DNA of 6,339 nucleotides from Desulfonema limicola (lineage in GTDB: Bacteria; Desulfobacterota; Desulfobacteria; Desulfobacterales; DYRC01), in NCBI GenBank assembly GCA_020718925.1, contig DYRC01000242.1, positions 1 through 6,339 of the forward strand, read 5' to 3'. Position numbers and translations under genes: made by a program. Within the stretch, counting starts at the first letter, position 1; each line of letters starts with the position of its first letter. The notes under the pieces were generated by a model. It was not told the origin of the DNA, did no database searches, and was given only the letters and a program-made list of their open reading frames with translations. This document shows positions 6,308 through 6,339 of this stretch, one piece after another.

Positions 6308-6339
6308 GAAGATCATAAGTACCTGTCCGCAATTTTTTT

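Noticed and set aside
6308..6339. Terminator at the right edge
   Set aside because: A T run ends the window, but no stem precedes it and the sequence is cut off, so it cannot be called.

Overview
The window reads as a piece of chromosome from an anaerobic or microaerophilic Gram-negative bacterium of moderate to low G+C. A sulfate-reducer-like member of the Desulfobacterota (Desulfobacteraceae type) is the best guess. The grounds are an apparent selenocysteine-decoded gene, a rhodanese-rubrerythrin type fusion, a stand-alone periplasmic binding protein next to a chemoreceptor, and a C-rich/G-rich palindromic intergenic element. This taxonomic call is inference from gene content; no marker here fixes it. 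All five genes are on the + strand.

Layout: bases 1-394 carry no credible gene. They hold a MITE-like palindromic element (193-315) with imperfect 19-bp terminal inverted repeats and two internal hairpins. Next is a secreted family-3 solute-binding protein (395-1162), a perfect 11-bp inverted repeat (1179-1212), and a two-TM methyl-accepting chemotaxis protein (1255-2595). With no ABC permease or ATPase in view, the binding protein may serve the neighbouring receptor as a ligand-presenting partner, but this is inference.

The most interesting gene is at 2655-3491. It looks like two ORFs separated by a TGA (2874-2876), but the frame is unbroken. The TGA falls exactly where a rhodanese has its catalytic cysteine, inside a motif that reads V-L-V-Y-[TGA]-A-A-G-G-R-S. 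A perfect 6-bp stem with a GGGU loop starts 13 nt after the TGA, where a bacterial SECIS element belongs. I annotate one 278-residue selenoprotein: an N-terminal Sec-rhodanese domain fused to a C-terminal four-helix diiron (rubrerythrin/ferritin-like) domain with a complete E/ExxH/E/ExxH ligand set. A plausible role is sulfur or peroxide redox chemistry in an anaerobe.

The last part is a housekeeping pair: uvrB (3595-5580, nucleotide excision repair) followed after one base by a ComF-family phosphoribosyltransferase (5582-6307), almost certainly co-transcribed. The final 32 bases hold nothing I can identify.
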